This document shows positions 20,001-28,527 of a stretch of DNA of 64,000 nucleotides, piece after piece (the stretch's first letter is position 1; the number at the start of each line of letters is the position of its first letter). The translations under genes and the position numbers were made by a program. Source of the stretch: Marinobacter sp. HL-58 (GTDB lineage: Bacteria > Pseudomonadota > Gammaproteobacteria > Pseudomonadales > Oleiphilaceae); NCBI RefSeq assembly GCF_001314605.1, contig NZ_LIHP01000003.1, forward strand, positions 1 through 64,000. The letters run 5' to 3'. Under the pieces are notes generated by a model. The model saw only the letters and a program-made list of their open reading frames with translations. It did no database searches and was not told the origin of the DNA.

Positions 20001-20712
20001 CTCCAAACTGGAAATTTGAAATTTCTGATTCATTACCATTCTGAAGGTCTGTTCTGTATGCGGCGCCATTACGCACCTGATACTTGATGTAACTATCTTT
20101 ATCGAACCGATCTTCTCCCTCTTTTTTCACATAATAAGTGATCGGCCAGTAAGCTAGATTAGCGTTCGAGTTAAAATAACCATTGAAGCCGCGACGCGTC
20201 CACCGGCTCCAATCCTGCTCAGTCGTAAGATTCAAAGTCCCCGAAGCTGTCCTTCCGGGAAACCGATAGGCTGCCTGTGGATCGGCATTGTCCCACTGAG
20301 TTCGATCACCTCGAAACCAGGGCTGATAGGTTTTTTCGGGATTATAAAAGAACGGATTGCCATCATAAGATCTGAATAATCGATTTCTTGGGTTATCATC
20401 GTCAAAATCGAAAATGTACGCACTGTAGGTCCCGCTGCCGTACATGTTGGAAACTGGCGGGAATAAATAATTTGTATTAGAACTGTACTGACTCTCAGGC
20501 AACTCAAATTGCATGGAGCCAGAATCATCAATAATGAACATAATGTTTGGCGAGACATTACCACCAAGTGTCGGCGGCACATTTGCAATGTCGATAGGGT
20601 CCGCAAAAGCGATTGCGGAATTCCACGTAAATATCCCAGCGAGACACGATAGAAGCGCACTTCGAATGCTGCCGTTGAAAGTAGATTTGTACCAACTGAC
20701 TTGCGAGTTCAT
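17083..20712 (-). CDS. pilY1: Pilus tip-associated adhesin/mechanosensor PilY1
   Basis: Large exported protein that sits at or primes the pilus tip and, in relatives, signals surface contact. The 1209 residues have a signal peptide (ending about AIAFA-DPI) and a von Willebrand A domain with MIDAS FIIDDSGSM at about residue 60. The C-terminal beta-propeller (from about residue 600) has DLNRDGKFD at about 1107-1115, spaced like the Ca2+ loop that controls retraction in Pseudomonas PilY1. A very acidic Asp/Gly-rich tail with a Cys pair (CTGPLC) follows. The ATG at 20712 has AGGAG 7 nt upstream. The N-terminal half is rich in Asn, Ser and Tyr, typical of fast-evolving adhesins. Confidence 0.9.
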   Translation of the reverse strand: MNSQVSWYKSTFNGSIRSALLSCLAGIFTWNSAIAFADPIDIANVPPTLGGNVSPNIMFIIDDSGSMQFELPESQYSSNTNYLFPPVSNMYGSGTYSAYIFDFDDDNPRNRLFRSYDGNPFFYNPEKTYQPWFRGDRTQWDNADPQAAYRFPGRTASGTLNLTTEQDWSRWTRRGFNGYFNSNANLAYWPITYYVKKEGEDRFDKDSYIKYQVRNGAAYRTDLQNGNESEISNFQFGDTTRSVEEEIQNFANWYSYYRSRTLAARSGIGNAFSQQGEGLRVGYGRLNKGESSVDGRNTSVIDRGVRAFDGDNRETFFDRLYTDGVPNAGTPLRLALKRAGEYFERSDNQGPWGAEPGTNDSRSQLECRQSFTILMTDGYWSGGSPGVGNVDGSNGPQIDDYDGYRAESPFEDGRSNTLADVAMQYWSRDLRPDLANEVPTSGLNPAFWQHMVTFGVGLGVTGTIDDPQTVFDAIGDNDVDIDWSNPFSNNTAISEPAKVDDLLHAAVNSRGGFFSAADPDAFASELSGVLTTIVSRVENSSTAAAASSTVFRQGALSYSAGYRSTDWSGTVQAAQILSGGARGGLIWDAERELEFKGYENRDLYTHNGASGVPFTNPASLSDSQRDALNTGLDSNEDNLGSDRLAWLVGNDSANGSFRTREFQPEGSTNTRLRLLGDIIGSNPQYVGRTNYGYRRLGGTEGSSYATFRASEDYNERPDVIYVGANSGFLHAFDSLTGEELFAYMPGELLEPGEDGFAPVNELMDRSYEHRYFVDGTAAVSDVYIDGEWRTVLIGTMGAGGRTVFALDITEPDDFSENDVLWEFTHDELGYGVSDANIVRLESGRWAAVFGNGYNSESNESALFLVDVETGNLISEISTGEGDEDTPNGMSAPVVLADRTDGTATRAYAGDLLGNLWRIDLGSAPYKSEKVFTATDGSDRPQPITAAPQIAYVPEGSREDVIVVFGTGSFFQASDSIDNQVQSLYGIYDSGDADDFERDDLLTQEINVQNSTDFNVNVDGTIEPQTLEIRAVTNNQLGTGDEGWVLDLDTSGGERVISPASFPSGFPVTRVRFSTLIPETNACGGGQDGYVMDVDLRTGGKTGNAVFDLNRDGKFDIGDSAGSEIVNGIKNVVNGERISVIRDQGVDLFLESEIVDVPDSYDGAEEIDNEGGSDDDSDDDGDGGDGGCTGPLCGDAEDFRFGRQNWEELR

Positions 20713-20753
20713 CTTTATTCTCCTGGCAGGTTGCCTAATTCGTCGCGCCCTGA

Positions 20754-21233
20754 TCAATCGGGTTCCGGCATAAACATGGACTGCAGTATTACTATCGAAG
20801 TATCGGTGCCACCCTGAGCCCTTGAGGTCACCGCAAAGCGGTCATAACAAGGGTCACCGGCAACCGGACTCGGGCAATACTCAGCCACCCATCCAACATG
20901 GTAAGCTGGGTCCGCAAAGAGTTGGTCGTCCAACGTTTCTACTGTCACGGCGTCTGCATCGTTGCCATCCCAAGATGCTGGTTCGTCAAGCCGATCATTC
21001 GTTAAGGCATTCGTTGAAGAGTCCACTAACCAGTCTTCACCTTCACGAAGAGCCCGCTCACTTGCCTGAAAAGCGATATTCCGATCGTGTAAATTCGATG
21101 CCATTCTTTCCTGAAGGATGGTCGATTGCATGCCGCCAAGACCAATCAGGGAGAGCAAAAGCAGCATAATAAGAGAAACAATCAACGCACTACCCGCCTC
21201 CATGCGTTGACGTAAATTATTTGTGCTCTTCAT
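20754..21233 (-). CDS. pilX: Minor pilin PilX
   Basis: This 159-residue prepilin-like protein begins MKSTNNLRQRMEAG-SALIVSLIMLLLL. It has no Glu at position +5, as in PilX and GspK-type pseudopilins placed at the pilus tip. QASERALREGE is the conserved PilX helix after the membrane segment. Two Cys near the C-terminus (EYCPSPVAGDPCYD) may form a disulfide. The start is 3 nt after the pilW stop and the end is 41 nt before the pilY1 ATG. Confidence 0.87.
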   Translation of the reverse strand: MKSTNNLRQRMEAGSALIVSLIMLLLLSLIGLGGMQSTILQERMASNLHDRNIAFQASERALREGEDWLVDSSTNALTNDRLDEPASWDGNDADAVTVETLDDQLFADPAYHVGWVAEYCPSPVAGDPCYDRFAVTSRAQGGTDTSIVILQSMFMPEPD

Positions 21234-21236
21234 ATA

Positions 21237-22358
21237 TCACTCCAGGCGGTTTCGAATACCAACAGTCATTGTAGAAACCAGGCGCGCACGCCTGTCCTCA
21301 GGAGAAGATATGACCGTTCCGGCGAGATTGAAGTCACGGGTCTGGGTTTCCCCAGTAGCGTTCTCGGAACTACGAACAAGAAAAGCCAATCTAACACTCA
21401 ATACTTCCGCCCAATCCGCGACATTTTCGGCAGTTACATATTGGTCGACCTCGTTGCGTGAACCACTTGGCGGTGCTATGCCATACATAACCTGCATGGT
21501 TTCAACGCCCTCAACCAGCTCTTCCGGATTGGACGGTTCTGCATCGAGTCGCTGCCGCATAAGCGCTGGCTCACCACTGGCACCAATGCCTACGTAATAC
21601 GCAAATGTATTGTGGGCCGCAACTCGGGCATTCGCACCGTAGCTAAGCTCAAAACCACTGCTAGGGATGTTGCCCGGATCGAAGCCGGAACCCGCCATGG
21701 CTACCGAGTTGGCGGTTTCATTATTCGCATTCTGGAAAAGTTCCCCGGACGCACAGTTATCGTCAATGGATAAGACAATTCGACCCACGGGAATATCTGA
21801 GGCCCCATCAAGGCTTATACTGCCAGTTGCACTGCCTGTAATATCTACAGGAATGGTCTGAAGGGAGTTAACGATCAGCACGTCAGTACCCGACATTACT
21901 TCCCCGGCGATCTCGGGCGGAAACTCACCGTCTCCGGGCCCTTCAAGCCAGTTCCCCGACCCGGCGCCCTCCAATTCATCAGATGCCCCAAAGTCCTCTC
22001 CGGGCCCGGTGCCATCAAACTCCCATCCGAGCAACCCATTGGCCAACTCCACGACTCTGTCGCCCTGGAGTTTCACTTCAACGTCACTAGCATTCTGAAG
22101 ACATGAGAGACCACCGGCACCTCTTACATCCCTCTCAATCATGGTTGCAGCAAAACGGATATTTTCCTGGGCATGGGCAATGGCATCGGTAAGCCGGTAA
22201 GTCTGACTACTGCCGAGGTAGACCTGCACCACCCCCAGCGTCAGAATCAAGCCTAGCAACATCGCAATCATGAGTTCTATGAGAGACAACCCCCTCATTC
22301 CAGACAAACCAGCTCCCGGACACTTCATGGTTGACATGACCGCTTTTCTTTTCGACAT
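21237..22358 (-). CDS. pilW: Minor pilin PilW
   Basis: This 373-residue pseudopilin of the PilW/GspJ type has prepilin cleavage at MRG-LSLIELMIAMLLGLILTLG with Glu at +5, then QTYRLTDAIAHAQENIRFAATMIERDVRGAG, the conserved N-terminal region of PilW. The ATG overlaps the pilV stop (ATGA), implying translational coupling. The globular domain is acidic and Gly-rich and poorly conserved, as usual. Confidence 0.88.
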   Translation of the reverse strand: MSKRKAVMSTMKCPGAGLSGMRGLSLIELMIAMLLGLILTLGVVQVYLGSSQTYRLTDAIAHAQENIRFAATMIERDVRGAGGLSCLQNASDVEVKLQGDRVVELANGLLGWEFDGTGPGEDFGASDELEGAGSGNWLEGPGDGEFPPEIAGEVMSGTDVLIVNSLQTIPVDITGSATGSISLDGASDIPVGRIVLSIDDNCASGELFQNANNETANSVAMAGSGFDPGNIPSSGFELSYGANARVAAHNTFAYYVGIGASGEPALMRQRLDAEPSNPEELVEGVETMQVMYGIAPPSGSRNEVDQYVTAENVADWAEVLSVRLAFLVRSSENATGETQTRDFNLAGTVISSPEDRRARLVSTMTVGIRNRLE

Positions 22359-22843
22359 CAGATCACCGTCCTCAAGTTCACTGGTGCGTCATCAGGATCC
22401 CGTTTTTCCCAATCGATCGTCACATCGACTTCGCCCGTGACGTTATCGACATCAACCACGGCAGTTCCTTCAGGAAGCAAGCACACCACCAAGTTTGCCC
22501 ACTCTTCAATATCGTTTTCGCTGACGCTCTGCCCATTATTGGGTTGATAGTCCGGCACACATTGGGTGTCTTGGAAACTGACCTCCAGATCGTCGTATTG
22601 AGCACGGTTATTCCTGTTTGACCGAATCCGGTCCATGATATCCGAGGAGAGCAGTACTGCTTGGGTTCGTTGTTCGGCAGCGTTGGTCATCTGACTGGAT
22701 AAACCCTGCATGGATGCCATTCCAAGAAGCCCGATCGCCAGTATTAAGACCGCCACCAGCACTTCGATCAGAGCTATACCTGACTGCCTTGAAGACGTTC
22801 TCGAGGAAGTAGCTACACAGTAGTTGGAAATTTTGACATTCAT
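22358..22843 (-). CDS. pilV: Minor pilin PilV
   Basis: This 161-residue pseudopilin has leader end RQSG-IALIEVLVAVLILAIGLLGMASMQ with Glu at +5, followed by the PilV family stretch EQRTQAVLLSSDIMDRIRSNR. Two Cys (TQCVP and VVCLLP) probably pair. It overlaps its neighbours on both sides by a few bases (fimU stop/pilV start and pilV stop/pilW start). Confidence 0.88.
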   Translation of the reverse strand: MNVKISNYCVATSSRTSSRQSGIALIEVLVAVLILAIGLLGMASMQGLSSQMTNAAEQRTQAVLLSSDIMDRIRSNRNNRAQYDDLEVSFQDTQCVPDYQPNNGQSVSENDIEEWANLVVCLLPEGTAVVDVDNVTGEVDVTIDWEKRDPDDAPVNLRTVI

Positions 22844-23346
22844 TATTCACAAACTCCCTGCTGAAGCGAAGCTCTACCTGCCCGGGAAACGGTAAGTCTT
22901 CGCAGTCCCTGCTCGTCCGCTTCACATTCGACTGATTCCACATCAATAGCTACATCGCCCGCAGGCACCTGACGATACCCTCGACTGTCAAATGTAATTC
23001 CGTTGGTGCCGCCACTAGCCATGGACACCCCACGTGTACCTGAAAATGATCGGATTAATCGGCCGTCGTTGCCCGCGTCTTCACAATTGTCCAACCCACC
23101 AACAATGACGCACCATCCGTTTTCAAACCCACCATTTTCACTTTGAATCGATACCTCGGCACTTCTTTTGACTGCCTCGCTCCGAGCAAGATTAATGGCC
23201 CCGAGAAGACTGTTAGCCTGAGTAGTAACTCGATTATTTTCTATTACGCTGTTAAAAGATGGGACACCTACCCCAAGCAGAATGCCTAGCACCACCAATG
23301 TGACCATTAGCTCTATTAGCGTAAAACCCGAGTTAAAGTATTTCAC
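22843..23346 (-). CDS. fimU: GspH/FimT-family minor pilin, FimU-like
   Basis: First gene of the fimU-pilV-W-X-Y1-E operon. The 167-residue prepilin has cleavage at SG-FTLIELMVTLVVLGILLGVGVPSF and the family stretch NSLLGAINLARSEAVKR. The start is GTG at 23346 with a G-rich site upstream. The C-terminal region reads SRAGRASLQQG, so it lacks the GRxR motif of the paralogue at 16 kb. That supports a structural FimU role (core tip complex with PilVWX) rather than DNA binding. Databases will often name it FimT or GspH. Confidence 0.82.
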   Translation of the reverse strand: MKYFNSGFTLIELMVTLVVLGILLGVGVPSFNSVIENNRVTTQANSLLGAINLARSEAVKRSAEVSIQSENGGFENGWCVIVGGLDNCEDAGNDGRLIRSFSGTRGVSMASGGTNGITFDSRGYRQVPAGDVAIDVESVECEADEQGLRRLTVSRAGRASLQQGVCE

Positions 23347-23532
23347 TTGCCCCAGCCTGTTCGAATATTCGTTAATCGATTTTAATCAAGAGGAGCGCGA
23401 AGGAACAGTCACGATAAGATAAGCGGAGTTGATTATCCGATGAATGGTGCTCGAGCCGGTAGAAACGAGATTTCTCTCACAAATAAGGTAGGCGCCCGAC
23501 ACAGCCTAGCGTTGCGTAGCGGAAGTTTGCGG

Positions 23533-24483
23533 TCAAACATTAACCACATCAATCCGCAGTTCCCGGGGCATCGAGAAAACAATATTTTCTTCACGCCCCG
23601 AAATTTCCTCTGGTAAGTCGCCGCCCAGACTCCTCAGCCTCAAAATGACGTCATTCACCAGCACTTCAGGCGCAGAGGCACCGGCAGTCACGCCGACTGC
23701 CTTCTTGCCTTCGAGCCAGACAGGGTCGATCTGCGTCGCTTCGTCAATCAAATAGGCAGGCGTCCCCATCCGCTCCGCCAACTCTCGCAGGCGATTGGAG
23801 TTGGAGCTGTTGGGCGAACCCACCACCAGCATCAGGTCGCAATCGCCGGCCAGCTGCTTTACGGCGTCCTGGCGGTTCTGGGTGGCGTAACAGATGTCAT
23901 CCTTGCGGGGGCCCTGGATTTCCGGGAACTTGTCCCGCAGCGCATCAATCACACGGGCTGTGTCGTCCATGGAAAGTGTGGTCTGGGTGACGTAGGACAG
24001 CTTTGAAGGGTCTTTCACCTCCAGTGCAGCCACGTCCTTCTCGTCTTCCACGAGATAGATATCACCACCATTACTGTGATCATACTGCCCCATGGTGCCT
24101 TCCACTTCAGGATGGCCATGGTGCCCGATCAGGATGCACTCGCGCCCATCGCGGCTGTACTTCATCACCTCCAGGTGCACCTTGGTTACCAGCGGACAGG
24201 TGGCGTCAAATACCTTCAAGCCCCGCCGTGCAGCCTCATTCTGCACTGCCTGGGACACACCATGGGCACTGAAGATCACCAGCTTGTCGTCTGGCACCTC
24301 TTCCAGCTCATCCACAAACACAGCGCCACGCTCACGCAGGTTATCCACCACAAACTTGTTATGCACGACTTCATGGCGAACGTAGATCGGCGCGCCAAAC
24401 ACATCCAGGGCACGGTTTACGATTTCAATCGCGCGGTCGACACCGGCACAAAAGCCACGGGGGTTAGCGAGTCGGATTTGCAT
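23533..24483 (-). CDS. ispH: 4-hydroxy-3-methylbut-2-enyl diphosphate reductase
   Basis: This [4Fe-4S] enzyme performs the last MEP-pathway step, producing IPP and DMAPP. Its 316 residues equal the family length. The three cluster Cys are in [21 protein letters not shown] and [21 protein letters not shown] residues ([13 protein letters not shown]) bind the diphosphate. The ATG at 24483 has AGGGC 7 nt upstream; a 7-residue longer form is unlikely. It follows fkpB, as in many gammaproteobacteria, but a 106-nt structured repeat lies in the gap between them. Confidence 0.95.
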   Translation of the reverse strand: MQIRLANPRGFCAGVDRAIEIVNRALDVFGAPIYVRHEVVHNKFVVDNLRERGAVFVDELEEVPDDKLVIFSAHGVSQAVQNEAARRGLKVFDATCPLVTKVHLEVMKYSRDGRECILIGHHGHPEVEGTMGQYDHSNGGDIYLVEDEKDVAALEVKDPSKLSYVTQTTLSMDDTARVIDALRDKFPEIQGPRKDDICYATQNRQDAVKQLAGDCDLMLVVGSPNSSNSNRLRELAERMGTPAYLIDEATQIDPVWLEGKKAVGVTAGASAPEVLVNDVILRLRSLGGDLPEEISGREENIVFSMPRELRIDVVNV

Positions 24484-24517
24484 AGATTTGCCCTGCGATA
24501 TCAAACAAGTTTGCGGA

Positions 24518-24623
24518 AGCCTGCGGAAAGAGCTGTCCCGGGATCGTCAAAAACATGGATGTTTTTGTCGAGCGTACAGGGACGTATTCACAGCGTATCC
24601 CGGGACAGCTCTTTCCGTAGGCT
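24518..24623 (-). repeat. Three-way-junction element, copy A (class 1)
   Basis: Arms at 24518-24544 and 24597-24623 are complementary over 27 nt with a single G-T wobble. Between them lies a 52-nt core. Read on the minus strand the core starts ACGCTGTGAA, has a small hairpin TACG-TCCC-TGTA, the linker CGCTCGA, a strong hairpin CAAAAACATCCATGTTTTTG and ends ACG. It lies between fkpB and ispH in their direction of transcription, so the mRNA of that operon would carry the fold. The core matches the 48.2-kb copy at 49 of 52 positions while the arms share nothing beyond GGGAT next to the core. Confidence 0.85.
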
Positions 24624-24656
24624 GACAAGCACCCAGGCTACCAGGCCAGAATACGA

Positions 24657-25109
24657 TCAGTGGGACTGCCCTACAGGCTCCACATCAATAATTTCCACTT
24701 CAAACGTCAGTGTACGCCCCGCCAGAGGGTGATTAAAGTCCACCTCAACCTGGTCCCCCTCAACGCGGCTGACCACCCCAGGCAATTCACTCTGGCGCGC
24801 ATCCGCAAACGAAATCATCACCCCCTTCTCCAGCACCATGTCCGCACTGAACTCGCTGCGCTTGAACGTCTGTACATTGTTCGGGTTGTGCTGGCCAAAC
24901 GCCTTCTCCGGTGGCACCTCGTAGCTGTTCCGGTCCCCGGCCTTCATACCCATCAGATACGCTTCGAAATTCTCCGGCAGGTTATCATCGCCGATTTCCA
25001 GCGTTGCCGGCTCCTTCTCGAAGGTGGAATCAATCACTTCACCATCACTGAACTTCAGTGCGAAATGAAGGGTGACGCGCGTTCCCTGGTCTACGGGAAG
25101 TTCTTTCAT
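24657..25109 (-). CDS. fkpB: FKBP-type peptidyl-prolyl isomerase, SlpA/FkpB type
   Basis: The 150-residue cytoplasmic isomerase has a split FKBP domain interrupted by an IF (insert-in-flap) chaperone domain. The first FKBP part is VTLHFALKFSDGEVIDSTFEKEPATLEIGDDNLPENFEAYLMGMKAGD in order. The IF part begins about EKAFGQHNPNNVQTFKRSEF, and the last strand is RTLTFEVEIIDVEP. It lies between lspA (25 nt upstream) and ispH, the common lspA-fkpB-ispH order. Confidence 0.93.
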   Translation of the reverse strand: MKELPVDQGTRVTLHFALKFSDGEVIDSTFEKEPATLEIGDDNLPENFEAYLMGMKAGDRNSYEVPPEKAFGQHNPNNVQTFKRSEFSADMVLEKGVMISFADARQSELPGVVSRVEGDQVEVDFNHPLAGRTLTFEVEIIDVEPVGQSH

Positions 25110-25134
25110 GGGCAGCTATCGCTCCTGTCTTCCG

Positions 25135-25641
25135 TCACTCCGGGTCGCCACCGGAATCCCGGGGCTTGCGGAAAATATCGAGGATCATCATGCCGGCACC
25201 GATGGTTATCGCCGTGTCAGCAATGTTAAACGCGGGGAAATGGTAGTTGTTCCAGTAAAAATGCAGAAAATCCACCACATAGCCGTGAACAACCCGGTCG
25301 TACACGTTGCCCAAGGCCCCACCAAGGATAAGTACGATGGCAATGGCCGACCAGGTTTCATCACGCCGCAGGGATTTCAGCCAGAACACCAGTACCACGC
25401 TGACCACCAGCGCCAGGGTGATGAAGAACCAGCGTTGCCATCCCGCGGCACCGGCCAGAAAACTGAAGGCCGCTCCGGTGTTATGGAGCAGCGTCAGATT
25501 GAACATCGGCATCACTGGCACCGGGTTGGCGTAAGTCAGCATGGCCGTGGCCATCGCCTTGGTGCCCAGGTCCAGCACAATCACCAATGCCGCCAGCCAG
25601 AGCCAGCGCAGCTTGGAGCCGGTTGCTTCGCTTTCGTTCAT
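25135..25641 (-). CDS. lspA: Lipoprotein signal peptidase (SPase II)
   Basis: This inner-membrane aspartyl protease removes prolipoprotein signal peptides after lipidation. The 168 residues have four membrane helices and the conserved boxes [29 protein letters not shown] and FNIADTAI, whose two Asp are catalytic. The start at 25641 (MNESEATGS) fits the family; a longer reading would overlap the end of ileS. It sits 25 nt downstream of ileS and probably in the same operon. Confidence 0.95.
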   Translation of the reverse strand: MNESEATGSKLRWLWLAALVIVLDLGTKAMATAMLTYANPVPVMPMFNLTLLHNTGAAFSFLAGAAGWQRWFFITLALVVSVVLVFWLKSLRRDETWSAIAIVLILGGALGNVYDRVVHGYVVDFLHFYWNNYHFPAFNIADTAITIGAGMMILDIFRKPRDSGGDPE

Positions 25642-25666
25642 TACGCTTTCCACAAGTCGGCGTCCA

Positions 25667-28486
25667 TCAGGCAAAGGAGCGGGATTCGCCCTGCCCTTCC
25701 ACGTTGGTAACACAGCGGCCGCACAGGTCACTGTACTTCTCGCTCTGCCCCACGTCAGCACGGTGATGCCAGCAACGCTCGCACTTGGCGTGAGCGGCGG
25801 GAGCCACTTTCACCAGAAGCCCCTCGTGGGAGGTCTGCTCCGCGCCTTCCGCTTCCGATACCGGCTTTACCGTTGCTTCAGAGGTAATCAGCACAAAGCG
25901 CAGTTCTTCGCCCAGGTAGTTCAGGTCTTTCGCCAGGTCGCCTTCGCAGAACAGTGTCACTTCCGCACTCAACGAGCCCTTGATTTCACCCCGGCCACGG
26001 GCCTCCTCCAGGCATTTGTTCACCGCTTCCTTGACGCTGTAGATGCGGCTCCAGTAATCGCGGCCCAGCTCGGCGTTCTCCGGCAAGGCGGTCAGCCCGT
26101 CGTACCAGGTTTCATAGAATACGGTATCGCCACGCTTGCCCGGCAGGTGCTGCCAGATCTCATCGGCCGTGAAACTCAGGATCGGCGCAATCCAGCGCAC
26201 CAGGGCTTCCGCCACATGATAAAGGGCTGTCTGGCAGGAGCGGCGTTCGCGGCTGTCGGCCTGGGTGGTGTACTGACGATCCTTGATGATATCCAGGTAA
26301 AAGCCGCCCAGGGTCGCTTCGCAGAAGTTGTAAACCTTCTGGTAGATTCGCAAAAAGGCGTAGTTCTGGTAATCCTCGTGGAGCTCGTTCTGCAACTGCA
26401 GGGCCTTGTCCACCATCCAGCGGTCCAGGGCGATCATGTCGTCCGGGGCCACGGCGTGCTGCTCCGGCTCGAAGCCGGTAAGGTTGCTGAGCAGGAAACG
26501 CGCGGTGTTACGGATACGGCGGTAGCCATCAGCAGTCTGCTTGAGGATGTCCTTGGACACGGTCATCTCACCGCTGTAATCGGTGGCAGACACCCACAGG
26601 CGCAGGATATCCGCACCCAGCTCGTTCATGACTTCCTGAGGCGCAATCACGTTGCCCAGGGACTTGGACATCTTGCGGCCCTTGCCATCGACGGTAAAGC
26701 CGTGGGTGAGCACCTGCTTGTAGGGTGCCACACCGTTCATCGCGATGGAGGTTTTCAGGGACGACTGGAACCAGCCCCGGTGCTGGTCGGAGCCCTCCAG
26801 GTACATATCCGCCGGGAACTGACCCAGCTCGGTGCGTGGGCGCAATACCGATTCGTGGGTGACCCCGGAATCGAACCAGACATCCAGGGTGTCCATCACC
26901 TTTTCATACTGATCGGCGTCACTGCCCAACAGATCTGCAGCGTCAATGTCGTACCAGGCGTCGATGCCGCCTTTCTCGATTTCCTTTGCCACCGCTTCGA
27001 TCAGGTTCTGGGTGTCCGGATGCAATTCCTGGGTTTCCTTGTGGATAAACAAGGTGATTGGTACGCCCCAGGTACGCTGGCGCGAGATACACCAGTCGGG
27101 AGACTGTTTGAACATGGCTTCGATGCGGTTCTGCCCCCAGGCCGGCACCCAGCGTACGCCCTTGATGGCCTCGAGCGCATCGTCACGGAGGTTTTCCTTG
27201 TCCATGCTGATAAACCACTGGGGGGTAGCACGGTAGATCAGCGGTGTCTTGGTGCGCCAGCAGTGGGGATAGCTGTGACTGAACTTCTCTGCCCGAACCA
27301 GCTTGCCCTCGCGCTCCAGCGCGGAGCAGACCGGATCATCTGCCTTGTAGACATGCACACCGGCAAACTCACCGGCAGCCTGGGTGTAGGTGCCGTCTGC
27401 CTTGACCAGGCTGATGGTACCAATGCCGTAAGCCTTGCCCACTTCAAAGTCTTCAACCCCGTGGTCGGGTGCGGTGTGAACAGCGCCGGTGCCGGCATCG
27501 GTGGACACGTGGTCCCCCAGGATCAACGGAACCTGTTTGTCGTAGACCGGGTGATGAAGGTCCAGTTTCTCCAGCGTGGCGCCCGGCACCGTGGCCAGCA
27601 CCTCGTATTTCTCGATACCCCAGCGCGACATGATGCCATCGACCATCTCGGCCGCCAGAATCATCCGTTCGGGGCCCTGACCGGCATCGGCCTGCACAAG
27701 TGCATAGTCCAGCTCGGCGTGGATAGACACAGCCTGGTTGGCGGGGATGGTCCAGGGGGTAGTGGTCCAGATCACAACCGAGACCTCACCCTCACCTTTA
27801 TCTGTGCCGAACAGATCCAGTACCTTTGCCTGATCAACCACGGTAAAACGTACATCAATCTGAACCGAGGTCTTGTCCTGATACTCCACCTCGGCTTCCG
27901 CCAGCGCGGACTGACCGACCACGCTCCAGTACACCGGTTTGAACCCGCGAACCAGGTGGCCCTTGGCGACAATCTTGCCGAGGGCACGCACGATGCCTGC
28001 CTCCACTTTCGGGTCCATGGTCAGGTAGGGTTTTTCCCACTCCCCCATGACACCCAGGCGGATAAAATCCGCTTTCTGGCCGGCAATCTGCTTGGTGGCA
28101 TAGTCGCGACAGGCCTGACGGAAGGTTTTGTAGTCCACCTTCACACCGGCCTTGCCGATTTCCTGTTCAACCTTGTGCTCGATGGGCAGACCGTGGCAAT
28201 CCCAGCCGGGAACGTAAGGCGCGTCATACCCCATGAAGCTGCGGGACTTTACGATCATGTCCTTGAGAATCTTGTTGACTGCATGACCGATATGAATGCT
28301 GCCGTTGGCGTAAGGAGGCCCATCGTGAAGGATGAACTTCTCCCGGCCCTCGCGCTGCTTGCGCAGGTTGCCGTAGACATCCAGGTCCTGCCAGCGCTTG
28401 AGCATGGCCGGCTCACGCTTGGCGAGGTTACCGCGCATGGGAAAGGCGGTATCGGGCAGATTCAGAGTATGCTTGTAGTCGCTCAT
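25667..28486 (-). CDS. ileS: Isoleucyl-tRNA synthetase
   Basis: Class I synthetase that charges tRNA-Ile and edits Val-tRNA-Ile. The 939 residues include the HIGH motif ([14 protein letters not shown], about 60), the CP1 editing domain ([13 protein letters not shown] region onward), the KMSKS loop ([10 protein letters not shown], about 603) and a C-terminal zinc finger CERCWHHR...CGRC, marking the eubacterial type. It lies in the order ribF-ileS-lspA. Confidence 0.97.
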   Translation of the reverse strand: MSDYKHTLNLPDTAFPMRGNLAKREPAMLKRWQDLDVYGNLRKQREGREKFILHDGPPYANGSIHIGHAVNKILKDMIVKSRSFMGYDAPYVPGWDCHGLPIEHKVEQEIGKAGVKVDYKTFRQACRDYATKQIAGQKADFIRLGVMGEWEKPYLTMDPKVEAGIVRALGKIVAKGHLVRGFKPVYWSVVGQSALAEAEVEYQDKTSVQIDVRFTVVDQAKVLDLFGTDKGEGEVSVVIWTTTPWTIPANQAVSIHAELDYALVQADAGQGPERMILAAEMVDGIMSRWGIEKYEVLATVPGATLEKLDLHHPVYDKQVPLILGDHVSTDAGTGAVHTAPDHGVEDFEVGKAYGIGTISLVKADGTYTQAAGEFAGVHVYKADDPVCSALEREGKLVRAEKFSHSYPHCWRTKTPLIYRATPQWFISMDKENLRDDALEAIKGVRWVPAWGQNRIEAMFKQSPDWCISRQRTWGVPITLFIHKETQELHPDTQNLIEAVAKEIEKGGIDAWYDIDAADLLGSDADQYEKVMDTLDVWFDSGVTHESVLRPRTELGQFPADMYLEGSDQHRGWFQSSLKTSIAMNGVAPYKQVLTHGFTVDGKGRKMSKSLGNVIAPQEVMNELGADILRLWVSATDYSGEMTVSKDILKQTADGYRRIRNTARFLLSNLTGFEPEQHAVAPDDMIALDRWMVDKALQLQNELHEDYQNYAFLRIYQKVYNFCEATLGGFYLDIIKDRQYTTQADSRERRSCQTALYHVAEALVRWIAPILSFTADEIWQHLPGKRGDTVFYETWYDGLTALPENAELGRDYWSRIYSVKEAVNKCLEEARGRGEIKGSLSAEVTLFCEGDLAKDLNYLGEELRFVLITSEATVKPVSEAEGAEQTSHEGLLVKVAPAAHAKCERCWHHRADVGQSEKYSDLCGRCVTNVEGQGESRSFA

Positions 28487-28527
28487 GGTTATGTTGCGTA
28501 GCTCAGGTTGTTAAATGTCGGTCAGTT

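Noticed and set aside
15897..23532. Sigma-54 promoters for PilR upstream of pilE and fimU
   Set aside because: No GG-N10-GC pair close to the TGGCAC-N5-TTGCA consensus could be found at a sensible distance from either start.
25541..28501. A 986-codon open frame on the plus strand opposite ileS
   Set aside because: It is a shadow of GC-rich codons of ileS, whose protein is complete and conserved. The translated shadow has no recognisable domain.
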